Below are positions 1 through 5,040 of a stretch of 6,231 nt of DNA, in pieces; within the stretch, counting starts at the first letter, position 1, and each line of letters opens with the position of its first letter. The translations under genes were made by a program, and so were the position numbers. The stretch is from AC-69 sp036519575. Its GTDB lineage: Bacteria; Actinomycetota; UBA4738; HRBIN12. The notes under the pieces were generated by a model. It ran no database searches. It was not told the DNA's origin and was given only the letters and a program-made list of their open reading frames with translations. The stretch covers positions 1 through 6,231 of the forward strand of contig DATDKZ010000240.1 in NCBI GenBank assembly GCA_036519575.1. Direction: 5' to 3'.

Positions 1-1
1 C

Positions 2-340
2 TGGGCCGACGAGCAGACGACGAGCCCGAGCTACGACCCGACGCTCTGGCTATTGGGGACGGTTGGAGGCGAGCCGGTTGGCGCCCTCACCGCGAACGTC
101 TGGGGCGATCGCGGCTGGGTGAACGAGATCGGGGTCCTGCCCCCGCACCGGGGGCGCGGGATCGGGTCGGCCCTCCTCCGCCGTTCTTTCGCGACCTTCG
201 CTCGTCGCGAGCTCCAGTCCGTGTTCCTGAACGTCGACGCGGAGAACCCGACGGGGGCCACCGTGCTCTACGAACGGGTCGGGATGCGGATCGTCAACCG
301 ATGGGAGCTGTGGGAGCGCTCGTTGGTGGTCTCCTCGTAG
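2..340 (+). CDS. GNAT-family N-acetyltransferase, C-terminal part (5' end outside window)
   Basis: The frame is open from the window edge, so the start is missing and only the last 112 residues are seen. They form the acetyl-CoA-binding half of a GNAT fold. A beta-strand segment (WVNEIGVLPPHRGRGIGSAL, visible residues 39-58) contains the pyrophosphate-binding motif A, R-x-x-G-x-G (R50, G53, G55). It is followed by helix ALLRRSFATFARRE, strand SVFLNVDAEN, and motif B (NPTGATVLYERVGM, 82-95). The ending, VGMRIVNRWELWERSL, resembles the C-terminal GNAT domain of mycothiol-synthase-like and related actinobacterial tandem-GNAT proteins, but the substrate cannot be told from this part. Family assignment is secure; a mycothiol link is only a resemblance. 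The gene converges on the tRNA-Ala gene. Confidence 0.88.
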   Translation, partial: WADEQTTSPSYDPTLWLLGTVGGEPVGALTANVWGDRGWVNEIGVLPPHRGRGIGSALLRRSFATFARRELQSVFLNVDAENPTGATVLYERVGMRIVNRWELWERSLVVSS

Positions 341-345
341 CCGCA

Positions 346-365
346 GGCGGGCAGCCCCACCCGCC
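346..365. terminator. GC-rich hairpin between convergent GNAT and tRNA-Ala genes
   Basis: A perfect 6-bp inverted repeat, GGCGGG at 346-351 and CCCGCC at 360-365, encloses an 8-base loop. It begins 5 bases after the GNAT stop codon and lies beyond the 3' end of the oppositely oriented tRNA, so it could end transcription from either side. Neither strand has a T-run after the stem, so this is a weak candidate based on position and stem only. Confidence 0.35.
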
Positions 366-406
366 GGAAGACAAACAAGCGGACACGGACCCGGCCCTTT
401 GCTGGG

Positions 407-480
407 TGGAGGTGAGGGGATTTGAACCCCTGACCCCTGCCGTGCGAAGGCAGTGCTCTACCGGTCTGAGCTACACCCCC
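407..480 (-). tRNA. tRNA-Ala (anticodon CGC)
   Basis: The reverse complement folds as a complete cloverleaf of 74 bases including the discriminator. The acceptor stem is GGGGGTG/CACCTCC with the G3-U70 wobble pair that marks alanine tRNAs. The D-arm is GCTC/GAGC with a 9-base loop containing GG. The anticodon stem is CTGCC/GGCAG around loop TTCGCAC, giving anticodon CGC. The T-arm is AGGGG/CCCCT around TTCAAAT, and the discriminator is A73. The next three bases are CCC, so the 3' CCA is not encoded and must be added after transcription. The tRNA reads GCG codons. It lies 32 bp downstream of the translin-family gene on the same strand and may have its own promoter. Confidence 0.96.
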
Positions 481-490
481 GTGCTCGGCT

Positions 491-496
491 AGCGTA
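491..496 (-). promoter_or_regulatory. Possible -10 element for tRNA-Ala
   Basis: On the minus strand TACGCT (pattern TANNNT) ends 10 bases before the first base of the mature tRNA, a suitable place for a -10 box giving a very short 5' leader. No good -35 hexamer is seen at 16-19 bp upstream. Co-transcription with the preceding translin-family gene is equally possible. Confidence 0.35.
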
Positions 497-512
497 GCAA
501 AGGCGGACCTGC

Positions 513-1148
513 CTACTGGCCCAAGACGTCCTTGGCATGACGGTCGAGCGCGTCGCGAAGCTGCCGCTGCACGATCGCGATCGACAGGTCACCGCGGGTC
601 TTCTCGATCAGGCTCCGCGCCACATCGGTCGAGCGCCGAAGGTTCATCGTGATCGCGTCGGGATAGTCCATCGACACGAGCACGTAGTAGATGTCGTCCA
701 TCGCCGAGAGGATGGCCTCACCTCGGTCCACCTCGCCGTGGCGAAGCAGGTCGAGGATGTGACGGCGTCCTTCACCGATGGCCTCGGCCATCCCGTTGAG
801 GAACGGCGCGTCCTCAACCCCCAACTCCTCCGGAGTGGGGAGCTGGCTCGCGCCGGTCACCACCGCCTCGGTGATGCGGGCCTCCGCGTACTCCTTCTGG
901 GCGTCCTGGAGGTACCCGGCGGACCGGATCTCCGGATGATCGCGCGCGGCCAACAGGCCCTCGTCGATTGCCTCCTTGGCCTGGTCCATGAGCCGGTGGG
1001 CCTGCTCCCACTCGGAGCGGTGGATGGCTCGGATCGCGTTCGCGCACGAGCGGATGGCGCGCCGCGCGGCCGGGAGGGCGCGTTCGCGGGCATCCATCCG
1101 CTGGTCGAAGCGAACGCGAACATCCTCCGAGATCTGATCCAGGTTCAT
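513..1148 (-). CDS. Translin/TRAX-family protein (possible RNA-binding or RNase subunit)
   Basis: A 211-residue, almost entirely helical, charged protein with no signal peptide or membrane segment; translin-family subunits are usually about 190-290 residues. The family signature is clear in the C-terminal half: YPDA (162-165) then LRRSTDVARSLIEKTRGDL (170-188), as in archaeal translin-like proteins. Two further blocks match human TRAX. EYAEA (86-90) aligns with its EYVEA, which holds catalytic E126 and E129. LNGMAEAIGEGRR (117-129) aligns with LLGVADLTGELMR, in which catalytic D193 is replaced here by E122. In eukaryotes translin and TRAX form C3PO, an RNase acting on siRNA passenger strands and pre-tRNA fragments; archaeal relatives cleave RNA in vitro. 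RNA binding or cleavage here is an inference. The ATG has no Shine-Dalgarno but follows a -10-like TAGACT by 9 bases. It lies 24 bp after glpR and just before tRNA-Ala. Such proteins are sometimes mislabelled haloacid dehalogenase; no HAD motif is present. Confidence 0.8.
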   Translation of the reverse strand: MNLDQISEDVRVRFDQRMDARERALPAARRAIRSCANAIRAIHRSEWEQAHRLMDQAKEAIDEGLLAARDHPEIRSAGYLQDAQKEYAEARITEAVVTGASQLPTPEELGVEDAPFLNGMAEAIGEGRRHILDLLRHGEVDRGEAILSAMDDIYYVLVSMDYPDAITMNLRRSTDVARSLIEKTRGDLSIAIVQRQLRDALDRHAKDVLGQ

Positions 1149-1157
1149 CGCGGCCGG

Positions 1158-1163
1158 AGTCTA
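1158..1163 (-). promoter_or_regulatory. -10-like TAGACT before the translin-family gene
   Basis: Minus-strand TAGACT ends 9 bases before the ATG at 1148, in the short gap after glpR. With no Shine-Dalgarno present, this placement would allow a leaderless or nearly leaderless mRNA. No convincing -35 hexamer is seen, and part of the required upstream region is the end of glpR. Confidence 0.35.
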
Positions 1164-1172
1164 GACGCCGGG

Positions 1173-1748
1173 CTAGGCCCCGGCCATGCCGACCTTTCGG
1201 ACCGGCCTGACGACGATGTTGGTCAAGTCGTCGTGGTCGAAGACACCGAGGCCGTTGTACGCGGGTTTGGCCGACGCGCCGCGGGACACATAGCGCTGTT
1301 TGACCGGCTTCGGGTGGTCCGGTACGCCCGCCTCTTGCACGCGTCGCCTCGCCTGTCCCGCCGCGCCCTGCTCCTTCATCCACAGGAGCAACCACACGTA
1401 CGCGCCCAACGCTGCCGCCAGGACTCCGGTCACGGCCCACATGGGCCGAAGCGGCGGCACCAGGCCGATCAGGAACGTGAGGCCGATACTTTCCAGGAGA
1501 GAGACGAAGACCAGACGCCGCCGCTCACGAGCCCTGGCCCGGGCGCGGGCGTCGGGTCCCAGGAACGCCGTCCCCTTGCGTGGCGTGATGATCCAGCGAC
1601 CATCCTCGTGTCGTCCTGTCTCCGCCAGCAGCTCCATCTTCCTCTCGAAATCCTCCACGCTCTCGACGAGTGAACCACTTCGACGGCCCCGGGGGAGGAG
1701 GAAGGCGGCCCATACTATGCCCAAGGCCGCAAGCGTCAACCAACCCAC
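1173..1748 (-). CDS. glpR: GlpR-like membrane protein (receptor for gephyrin-like Glp)
   Basis: A 191-residue protein with three predicted membrane segments: an N-terminal anchor (residues 2-19, ending WAAFLLPR), then a tight pair at about 79-97 and 103-124. Between them is a charged cytoplasmic arm with SVEDFERKMELL (30-41) and an alternating Ala-Arg stretch (66-74). The basic tail (125-191) looks cytoplasmic. The N-terminal WAA(F/Y)LLPR followed by a short SVE.F...M.LL block is typical of actinobacterial proteins encoded beside galU and glp, as Rv0996 is. In Corynebacterium GlpR is the membrane receptor that joins Glp to the division and elongation machinery. Identity here rests on these motifs and on synteny. 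I chose the GTG at 1748 because AAGGG lies 8 bases upstream; GTG at 1754 or 1826 is possible. The upstream 143-bp gap holds several palindromes. Confidence 0.68.
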   Translation of the reverse strand: MGWLTLAALGIVWAAFLLPRGRRSGSLVESVEDFERKMELLAETGRHEDGRWIITPRKGTAFLGPDARARARARERRRLVFVSLLESIGLTFLIGLVPPLRPMWAVTGVLAAALGAYVWLLLWMKEQGAAGQARRRVQEAGVPDHPKPVKQRYVSRGASAKPAYNGLGVFDHDDLTNIVVRPVRKVGMAGA

Positions 1749-1794
1749 ACGCACGGCCCTTGGTTCGCGGTTTCCCCGGCCCGCCACGACGTGC

Positions 1795-1818
1795 ACAACA
1801 TGTTGTTCGAGCTCGAAC
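1795..1818. promoter_or_regulatory. Two overlapping perfect palindromes upstream of glpR
   Basis: ACAACATGTTGT (1795-1806) is a perfect 12-bp palindrome. It overlaps GTTCGAGCTCGAAC (1805-1818), a perfect 14-bp palindrome, followed at once by GCTAGC (1819-1824). They lie 47-70 bp before the chosen glpR start in a non-coding gap, a fitting place for operators of dimeric regulators. No particular regulator is recognised. Confidence 0.45.
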
Positions 1819-1843
1819 GCTAGCACCCAGATGTGGCGTGCTC

Positions 1844-1861
1844 AATCACATGCGTGTGATT
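1844..1861. promoter_or_regulatory. Inverted repeat AATCACA-N4-TGTGATT between moaC and glpR
   Basis: AATCACA (1844-1850) and TGTGATT (1855-1861) are exact inverted repeats separated by TGCG. They lie 31 bp after the moaC stop and about 95 bp before glpR. The short loop would also let it fold as a 7-bp RNA hairpin, but no T-run follows. A regulator-binding site is therefore as likely as a terminator. The half-sites TCACA/TGTGA are in the opposite order to the CRP consensus. Confidence 0.42.
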
Positions 1862-1891
1862 CCTCGAAACCGTCCTCGGCCCCGCCCGGTC

Positions 1892-2347
1892 TCAGCTCGC
1901 CCGGTAGTGGCCGCTCTTGCCGCCGGTCTTCTCCAGCAGACGGAGGCCGTCGATCCGGGCACCACGATCGAAGGCCTTGGCCGTGTCGTACAGGCTGAGG
2001 GCCGCGACGGCTGCGGCCGTGAGCGCCTCCATCTCGACGCCCGTCCGGTCGCGGGCGGTGACTCGGGCCTGGACGCGGATCTGACCGATCGACCGGTCGG
2101 GTTCCACGACGACCTCGGCTCCGGTCACCGCGATCGGATGACAGAACGGCAGGAGGTCCGGCGTCCGCTTCACGCCCAGGATGCCGGCCACCCGGGCGGC
2201 CTCGATGGGGTTTCCCTTCGGGGTCCCCGCCTCGAGCTGCGCGCAGGCCTCCGGGGTCATCGTGATCACGCACTCGGCCACGGCTTCTCGGTCCGTGACC
2301 TCCTTGCCGCCTACGTCGACGATGCGCGCGGCGTCGCCGGCCCCCAT
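1892..2347 (-). CDS. moaC: MoaC, cyclic pyranopterin monophosphate synthase
   Basis: MoaC converts 3',8-cyclo-7,8-dihydro-GTP, made by MoaA, into cyclic pyranopterin monophosphate, the first stable intermediate of molybdenum-cofactor synthesis, in the cytoplasm. The 151-residue product is full length. It keeps the catalytic set at a constant offset of seven from E. coli numbering: K44, H70 in FCHP, E105 and E107 in GVEME, D121 and K124 in YDTAK, and K140 in LLEK, followed by TGGKSGH (141-147). An active enzyme is expected. Its ATG overlaps the glp stop codon as TGATG, and GGAGGA lies just upstream, so translation is probably coupled to glp. No moaA, moaB, moaD, moaE or mobA is visible in the window, so its partners must be encoded elsewhere if the pathway is complete. 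Confidence 0.96.
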   Translation of the reverse strand: MGAGDAARIVDVGGKEVTDREAVAECVITMTPEACAQLEAGTPKGNPIEAARVAGILGVKRTPDLLPFCHPIAVTGAEVVVEPDRSIGQIRVQARVTARDRTGVEMEALTAAAVAALSLYDTAKAFDRGARIDGLRLLEKTGGKSGHYRAS

Positions 2348-3612
2348 CAGTCCTCCGGTGCGCGAAACACCATGACCGTGACGTGGCTTCCCGCAGGCGC
2401 TGTCTCGACGCCTGCGGGGATGATGGCCAGGCCATTCGCCCGGGCCACGGTGGCGATGAGGTTCGAGCCGCGGCCGCCCGTCGGCGTGGCGACGTATCCA
2501 TCCCCCTCCGGCCGCACCAGCACCCGTGCGAACTGCGTCTTTCCCTTCGGCCCCGAGACGTCGGCGGTCAGGCGGGCGGTGATCTCGGGGCGGAACAGGT
2601 TCGCCCTGCCCATCATCTTCAAGATCGCCGGGCGGATGAACACCTCGAACGAGACGAACACGCTCACCGGGTTTCCGGGGAGACCGAAATAGGGCTTGCC
2701 CTCGATGGTGCCGAAGCCCTGCGGCATGCCGGGCTGCATGGCCACCTTGAAGAACTCGACGTCACCCCGGCGGAAGAACGCGGCCTTCACCACGTCTCGC
2801 TCCCCCACCGATACTCCCCCCGAGGAGACGAACGCGTCGGCCTGAACGAGCCGGGAGAGCACCGTGTCGCGCAGCTGGTCCACCTCGTCGCGAACGATGC
2901 CGGCCAGGACCGGCGCGGCGCCGGCTTCCCGGAGGGCACCGAAGAGCAGGTAGGCGTTCGAGTCACGGACCTGGCCATAACCGGGCGAGCCGGGTGGGGC
3001 GATCAACTCGTCCCCCGTCGAGAGCACGACCACACGAGGACGCGGATGGACGAGGGGGTGGGAGAACCCCGCGGTGGCCAGGAGCGCGAGCTCCGGGGCC
3101 CCCAGGCGGCGCCCCCGAGTCACCAGGACCTCGCCCGCCTTGACGTCCTCCCCCGTGGGACGGATGTGTTTCCCCTCCGGCGATGTCGCCAGGATCCGCA
3201 CCCGATCCCCGGCCGCCTCGCAATTCTCGATGGGGACGATCGCGTCTGCGCCCGCGGGGACCGGCGCCCCGGTTGCGATGCGGACCGCCTCTCCGCCTCC
3301 CACGGTCGCCTCGGGACGACGGCCGATCGGCGCCCGCCCCACGATCGTGAGCTCGACGGGCGAGCCCGGCGACGCTCCCGCCACGTCGCTCGATCGGACG
3401 GCGAACCCGTCCATCGCCGACGAGGGGAAGTCGGGGATGTTCGAGGAGGCCACCGCCTCCTCGGCCAGCACGCAGCCGTGTGATTCCGTGAGCGGGAGGT
3501 TGATGGTGGAGAGCGGCTGGACCTGGGACAGGACCTTCTCCCTGGCGTCGTCCACCGAGAGCAGGCCCTCACCGCTGTCGTGGTCGTGGAGATGTGTCGC
3601 GCTCGTGGCCAT
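2347..3612 (-). CDS. glp: Gephyrin-like molybdotransferase Glp (MoeA family)
   Basis: MoeA/gephyrin-E enzymes insert molybdate into adenylylated molybdopterin. In Corynebacterium the homologue Glp also binds FtsZ and the membrane receptor GlpR at midcell. The 421-residue protein shows the whole MoeA fold: SAMDGFAV (65-72, with the conserved Asp), TGAPVPAGADAIVPIE (114-129), STGDEL (198-203), SGGVSVGERD (264-273), GLPGNP (309-315 region) and the C-terminal barrel with GSNLIATVARANGL. In the segment FKVAMQPGMPQGFG, K289 matches E. coli K275, but the position of K279 is Gln293 and the next Lys is Met296; this may be usual for the actinobacterial subfamily. The start is ATG at 3612. The frame could extend upstream, but that would overlap galU and add Arg/Ser-rich shadow sequence. 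No Shine-Dalgarno is seen, and TAGACT lies 7 bases before the ATG. It may equally be called moeA. Confidence 0.9.
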   Translation of the reverse strand: MATSATHLHDHDSGEGLLSVDDAREKVLSQVQPLSTINLPLTESHGCVLAEEAVASSNIPDFPSSAMDGFAVRSSDVAGASPGSPVELTIVGRAPIGRRPEATVGGGEAVRIATGAPVPAGADAIVPIENCEAAGDRVRILATSPEGKHIRPTGEDVKAGEVLVTRGRRLGAPELALLATAGFSHPLVHPRPRVVVLSTGDELIAPPGSPGYGQVRDSNAYLLFGALREAGAAPVLAGIVRDEVDQLRDTVLSRLVQADAFVSSGGVSVGERDVVKAAFFRRGDVEFFKVAMQPGMPQGFGTIEGKPYFGLPGNPVSVFVSFEVFIRPAILKMMGRANLFRPEITARLTADVSGPKGKTQFARVLVRPEGDGYVATPTGGRGSNLIATVARANGLAIIPAGVETAPAGSHVTVMVFRAPED

Positions 3613-3619
3613 CCCGGGC

Positions 3620-3625
3620 AGTCTA
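3620..3625 (-). promoter_or_regulatory. -10-like TAGACT placed for a leaderless glp mRNA
   Basis: In the 37-bp gap between galU and glp, minus-strand TAGACT ends 7 bases before the glp ATG. This is the spacing expected when transcription starts on the A of the start codon. The ATG lacks a Shine-Dalgarno, which fits leaderless expression in addition to read-through from galU. No clear -35 is present. Confidence 0.42.
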
Positions 3626-3649
3626 CCGACCGGGCTCGGGCCGGAGCGC

Positions 3650-4528
3650 CTACAGGATCTTCTTGCGCTGCACCAGATCGGCCAGGTACTCGCGGATCTC
3701 CTGGCCAACGTCTTCGCGATCCACTGCCAGCTCGATCGTGGCCTTCAGATAGTCCAGCTTGTTCCCCACGTCGAACCGGCCGTTCTCGAAGACGTATGCG
3801 TACACGGCCTGTTCCTGGGCCAGGTCGTTCAGGGCGTCCGTCAGCTGCATCTCGCCGCCCTTGCCGGGCTTCACGGCCCGCAGGCTGTCGAAGATCTCCG
3901 GGGTCAGCACGTACCGGCCGATGACGGCGAGGTTGGAAGGAGCGTCGTCCGGCGAAGGCTTCTCCACGATGGAGACCACCCGGGCCAGCCGCTCCTCGAC
4001 GAACTCGGGCTCGATGGACCCGTACATGCCGATCTCGTCCCTGGCCACCTCCTGGACCGCGATCACGCTCCGCCCGTACCGCTCGTGGATCCGCAACATC
4101 TCCTGGATGAGCGGCGTGGTCCCGAGGATCAGGTCGTCGCCCAGGAGGACGGCGAACGACTCGCCCGCGACGTGGTCCTCGGCTACCAGCACGGCGTGGC
4201 CCAGGCCCAGAGGGTCGCGCTGGCGGATGAAGTGGATGGAGGCCATCTCGGAGATCTCCCGGACCTCTTTCAGCTCGTCGAATTTCCCCCTGGCTTCCAG
4301 GAAGTTCTCGAGCTCGACCGATCGGTCGAAGTGATCCTCGATTGAGCGCTTGCCCCGGCCGGTGATGATGAGGATGTCGGTCAGGCCGGCCCGCACGGCC
4401 TCCTCCACGACGTACTGGATGGCCGGCTTGTCGACCACTGGGAGCATCTCCTTGGGCTGCGCCTTGGTGGCCGGGAGGAACCTGGTCCCCAGGCCAGCGG
4501 CGGGGATGACAGCCTTCCTGACCTTCAT
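3650..4528 (-). CDS. galU: UTP-glucose-1-phosphate uridylyltransferase
   Basis: GalU joins glucose-1-phosphate and UTP to give UDP-glucose and pyrophosphate, supplying cell-wall glycan, glycolipid, trehalose and capsule synthesis in the cytoplasm. The 292-residue product is full length and carries the family motifs in order: nucleotide-binding AAGLGTRFLPATKAQPKEML (10-29), DKPAIQYVVEEA (33-44), LGDD (129-132, metal/nucleotide site), VEKP (188-191), GRYVL (204-208), GGEMQLTDAL (224-233) and FDVGNKLDYLKA (252-263). All match bacterial GalU, as opposed to the RmlA glucose-1-phosphate thymidylyltransferases. The ATG at 4528 has a strong Shine-Dalgarno, GGAGGT, three bases upstream. It is the first gene of the minus-strand cluster and faces fmdB across a 167-bp divergent region. 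The galU-glp adjacency is conserved in Actinomycetota. Confidence 0.97.
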   Translation of the reverse strand: MKVRKAVIPAAGLGTRFLPATKAQPKEMLPVVDKPAIQYVVEEAVRAGLTDILIITGRGKRSIEDHFDRSVELENFLEARGKFDELKEVREISEMASIHFIRQRDPLGLGHAVLVAEDHVAGESFAVLLGDDLILGTTPLIQEMLRIHERYGRSVIAVQEVARDEIGMYGSIEPEFVEERLARVVSIVEKPSPDDAPSNLAVIGRYVLTPEIFDSLRAVKPGKGGEMQLTDALNDLAQEQAVYAYVFENGRFDVGNKLDYLKATIELAVDREDVGQEIREYLADLVQRKKIL

Positions 4529-4551
4529 GGGACCTCCCCCAAGGGTAGGTG

Positions 4552-4557
4552 AGTGTA
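4552..4557 (-). promoter_or_regulatory. Candidate galU -10 element
   Basis: Minus-strand TACACT would start transcription near 4545, giving a leader of about 17 bases that contains the galU Shine-Dalgarno. Seventeen bases further upstream is TGGAGC (4575-4580), only a weak match to a -35 hexamer. The rest of the 4529-4695 divergent region shows no hairpin or repeat that I can recognise. Confidence 0.4.
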
Positions 4558-4680
4558 CTCCGGGCCCAGACGGGGCTCCAGTCGCCCGGTCTCCCTAGTG
4601 TGGACCGGGGCGGTGTTCGCCATGCCGCCGATCCGCCCACTCGAACACCCGACGTCGGCTGGATGGATACCCCGCTCCGA

Positions 4681-4686
4681 TAGAAT
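4681..4686 (+). promoter_or_regulatory. Candidate fmdB -10 element (TAGAAT)
   Basis: TAGAAT is one base from TATAAT and ends 9 bases before the fmdB ATG at 4696. No Shine-Dalgarno lies between it and the start codon, so the mRNA is probably leaderless or has a leader of one to three bases. No convincing -35 hexamer is seen at the expected distance. Confidence 0.5.
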
Positions 4687-4695
4687 CGATGCACG

Positions 4696-5040
4696 ATGCC
4701 GACCTACGAGTACGCCTGCACGAAGTGCGGACAGCACGTCGAAGTGTTCCAGCGGATCAGCGAGACACCGCTCACCACCTGCGGGGTCTGTGGAGGACCG
4801 TTGCGGAAGGTGTTCCATCCGGCCGGGATCGTGTTCAAGGGATCGGGGTTCTACGCCACGGACAGCCGGTCCAAGGCCAAAGCAGAGTCGTCCGAGGGGA
4901 CGCCGGGATCAACGTCCGATGCGAAGCCCGATGCGAAGGGCGATGCGAAACCGGATGCGAAGGGCGGCGAGACGAAGGCCGACTCGAAACCGGCCGGCGA
5001 GAAGGCCACCACCGGCAGCGCCAAGGAGAAGAGCGCCTGA
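4696..5040 (+). CDS. FmdB-family zinc-ribbon protein with disordered tail (Ruc-like)
   Basis: The first 45 or so residues form the FmdB zinc ribbon: MPTYEYACTKCG with C8 and C11, then TTCGVCGGPLRKVFHPAG with C29 and C32, and the usual continuation IVFKGSGFYATD (45-56). The remaining half is a hydrophilic low-complexity tail rich in Lys, Asp, Ala, Gly and Ser. It includes four tandem DAK(P/G) units and is surely disordered. The 114-residue length and the design of zinc ribbon plus unstructured C-terminus match M. tuberculosis Rv0991c (Ruc), a redox-regulated chaperone whose gene is also close to and divergent from galU. A role in oxidative protein quality control is therefore a reasonable inference; the older 'regulatory protein' label has little support. 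Its stop TGA overlaps the CTG start of mtnP (CTGA), so the two are probably co-translated. Confidence 0.9.
   Translation: MPTYEYACTKCGQHVEVFQRISETPLTTCGVCGGPLRKVFHPAGIVFKGSGFYATDSRSKAKAESSEGTPGSTSDAKPDAKGDAKPDAKGGETKADSKPAGEKATTGSAKEKSA
4918..4965 (+). repeat. Four tandem 12-bp repeats encoding Asp-Ala-Lys-Pro/Gly
   Basis: Four consecutive in-frame units of GATGCGAAR followed by a Pro or Gly codon encode DAKP, DAKG, DAKP, DAKG within the fmdB tail. Each unit begins GATGCGAA; the differences lie at the third base of the Lys codon and in the last codon. This indicates recent expansion by slippage or unequal exchange inside a disordered region. Confidence 0.85.
5023..5028 (+). promoter_or_regulatory. 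Shine-Dalgarno AAGGAG that fixes the mtnP CTG start
   Basis: AAGGAG lies inside the last codons of fmdB, 8 bases before CTG at 5037. The spacing is ideal for that codon, and no ATG, GTG or TTG follows in the mtnP frame before the GGSGFY motif. ACG at 5043 is the only other near-cognate codon nearby and has worse spacing. Confidence 0.75.

Noticed and set aside
407..480. Integration (att) site at the tRNA 3' end
   Set aside because: No integrase gene and no repeated copy of the tRNA 3' end are found in the window.
301..492. A 63-codon plus-strand frame after the GNAT gene
   Set aside because: It runs through the tRNA-Ala gene on the opposite strand and overlaps the GNAT end; no coding signal.
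537..1673. A 378-codon open frame on the plus strand across the translin and glpR genes
   Set aside because: It is antisense to two well-supported genes. The product is Arg/His/Asp/Gly-rich without domain motifs, as expected of a high-GC shadow frame.
1805..1818. LexA (SOS) box in GTTCGAGCTCGAAC
   Set aside because: Actinobacterial LexA sites have the half-sites as GAAC-N4-GTTC. Here they are in the reverse order with different spacing, so only a generic palindrome is claimed.
1844..1861. CRP-type site
   Set aside because: The consensus is TGTGA-N6-TCACA; this sequence has TCACA first, with a different spacer.
3613..3708. A longer Glp starting at 3708
   Set aside because: This would overlap the end of galU and add 32 Arg/Ser-rich residues unlike any MoeA N-terminus. 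ATG at 3612 follows a plausible -10 box.
2383..4345. Long plus-strand open frames opposite glp and galU
   Set aside because: They lie antisense to proteins with full sets of family motifs, and their translations are low-complexity and without recognisable domains.
4918..4965. CRISPR or intergenic minisatellite
   Set aside because: The four 12-bp units are in frame inside fmdB, have no spacers, and encode a disordered Asp-Ala-Lys tail.
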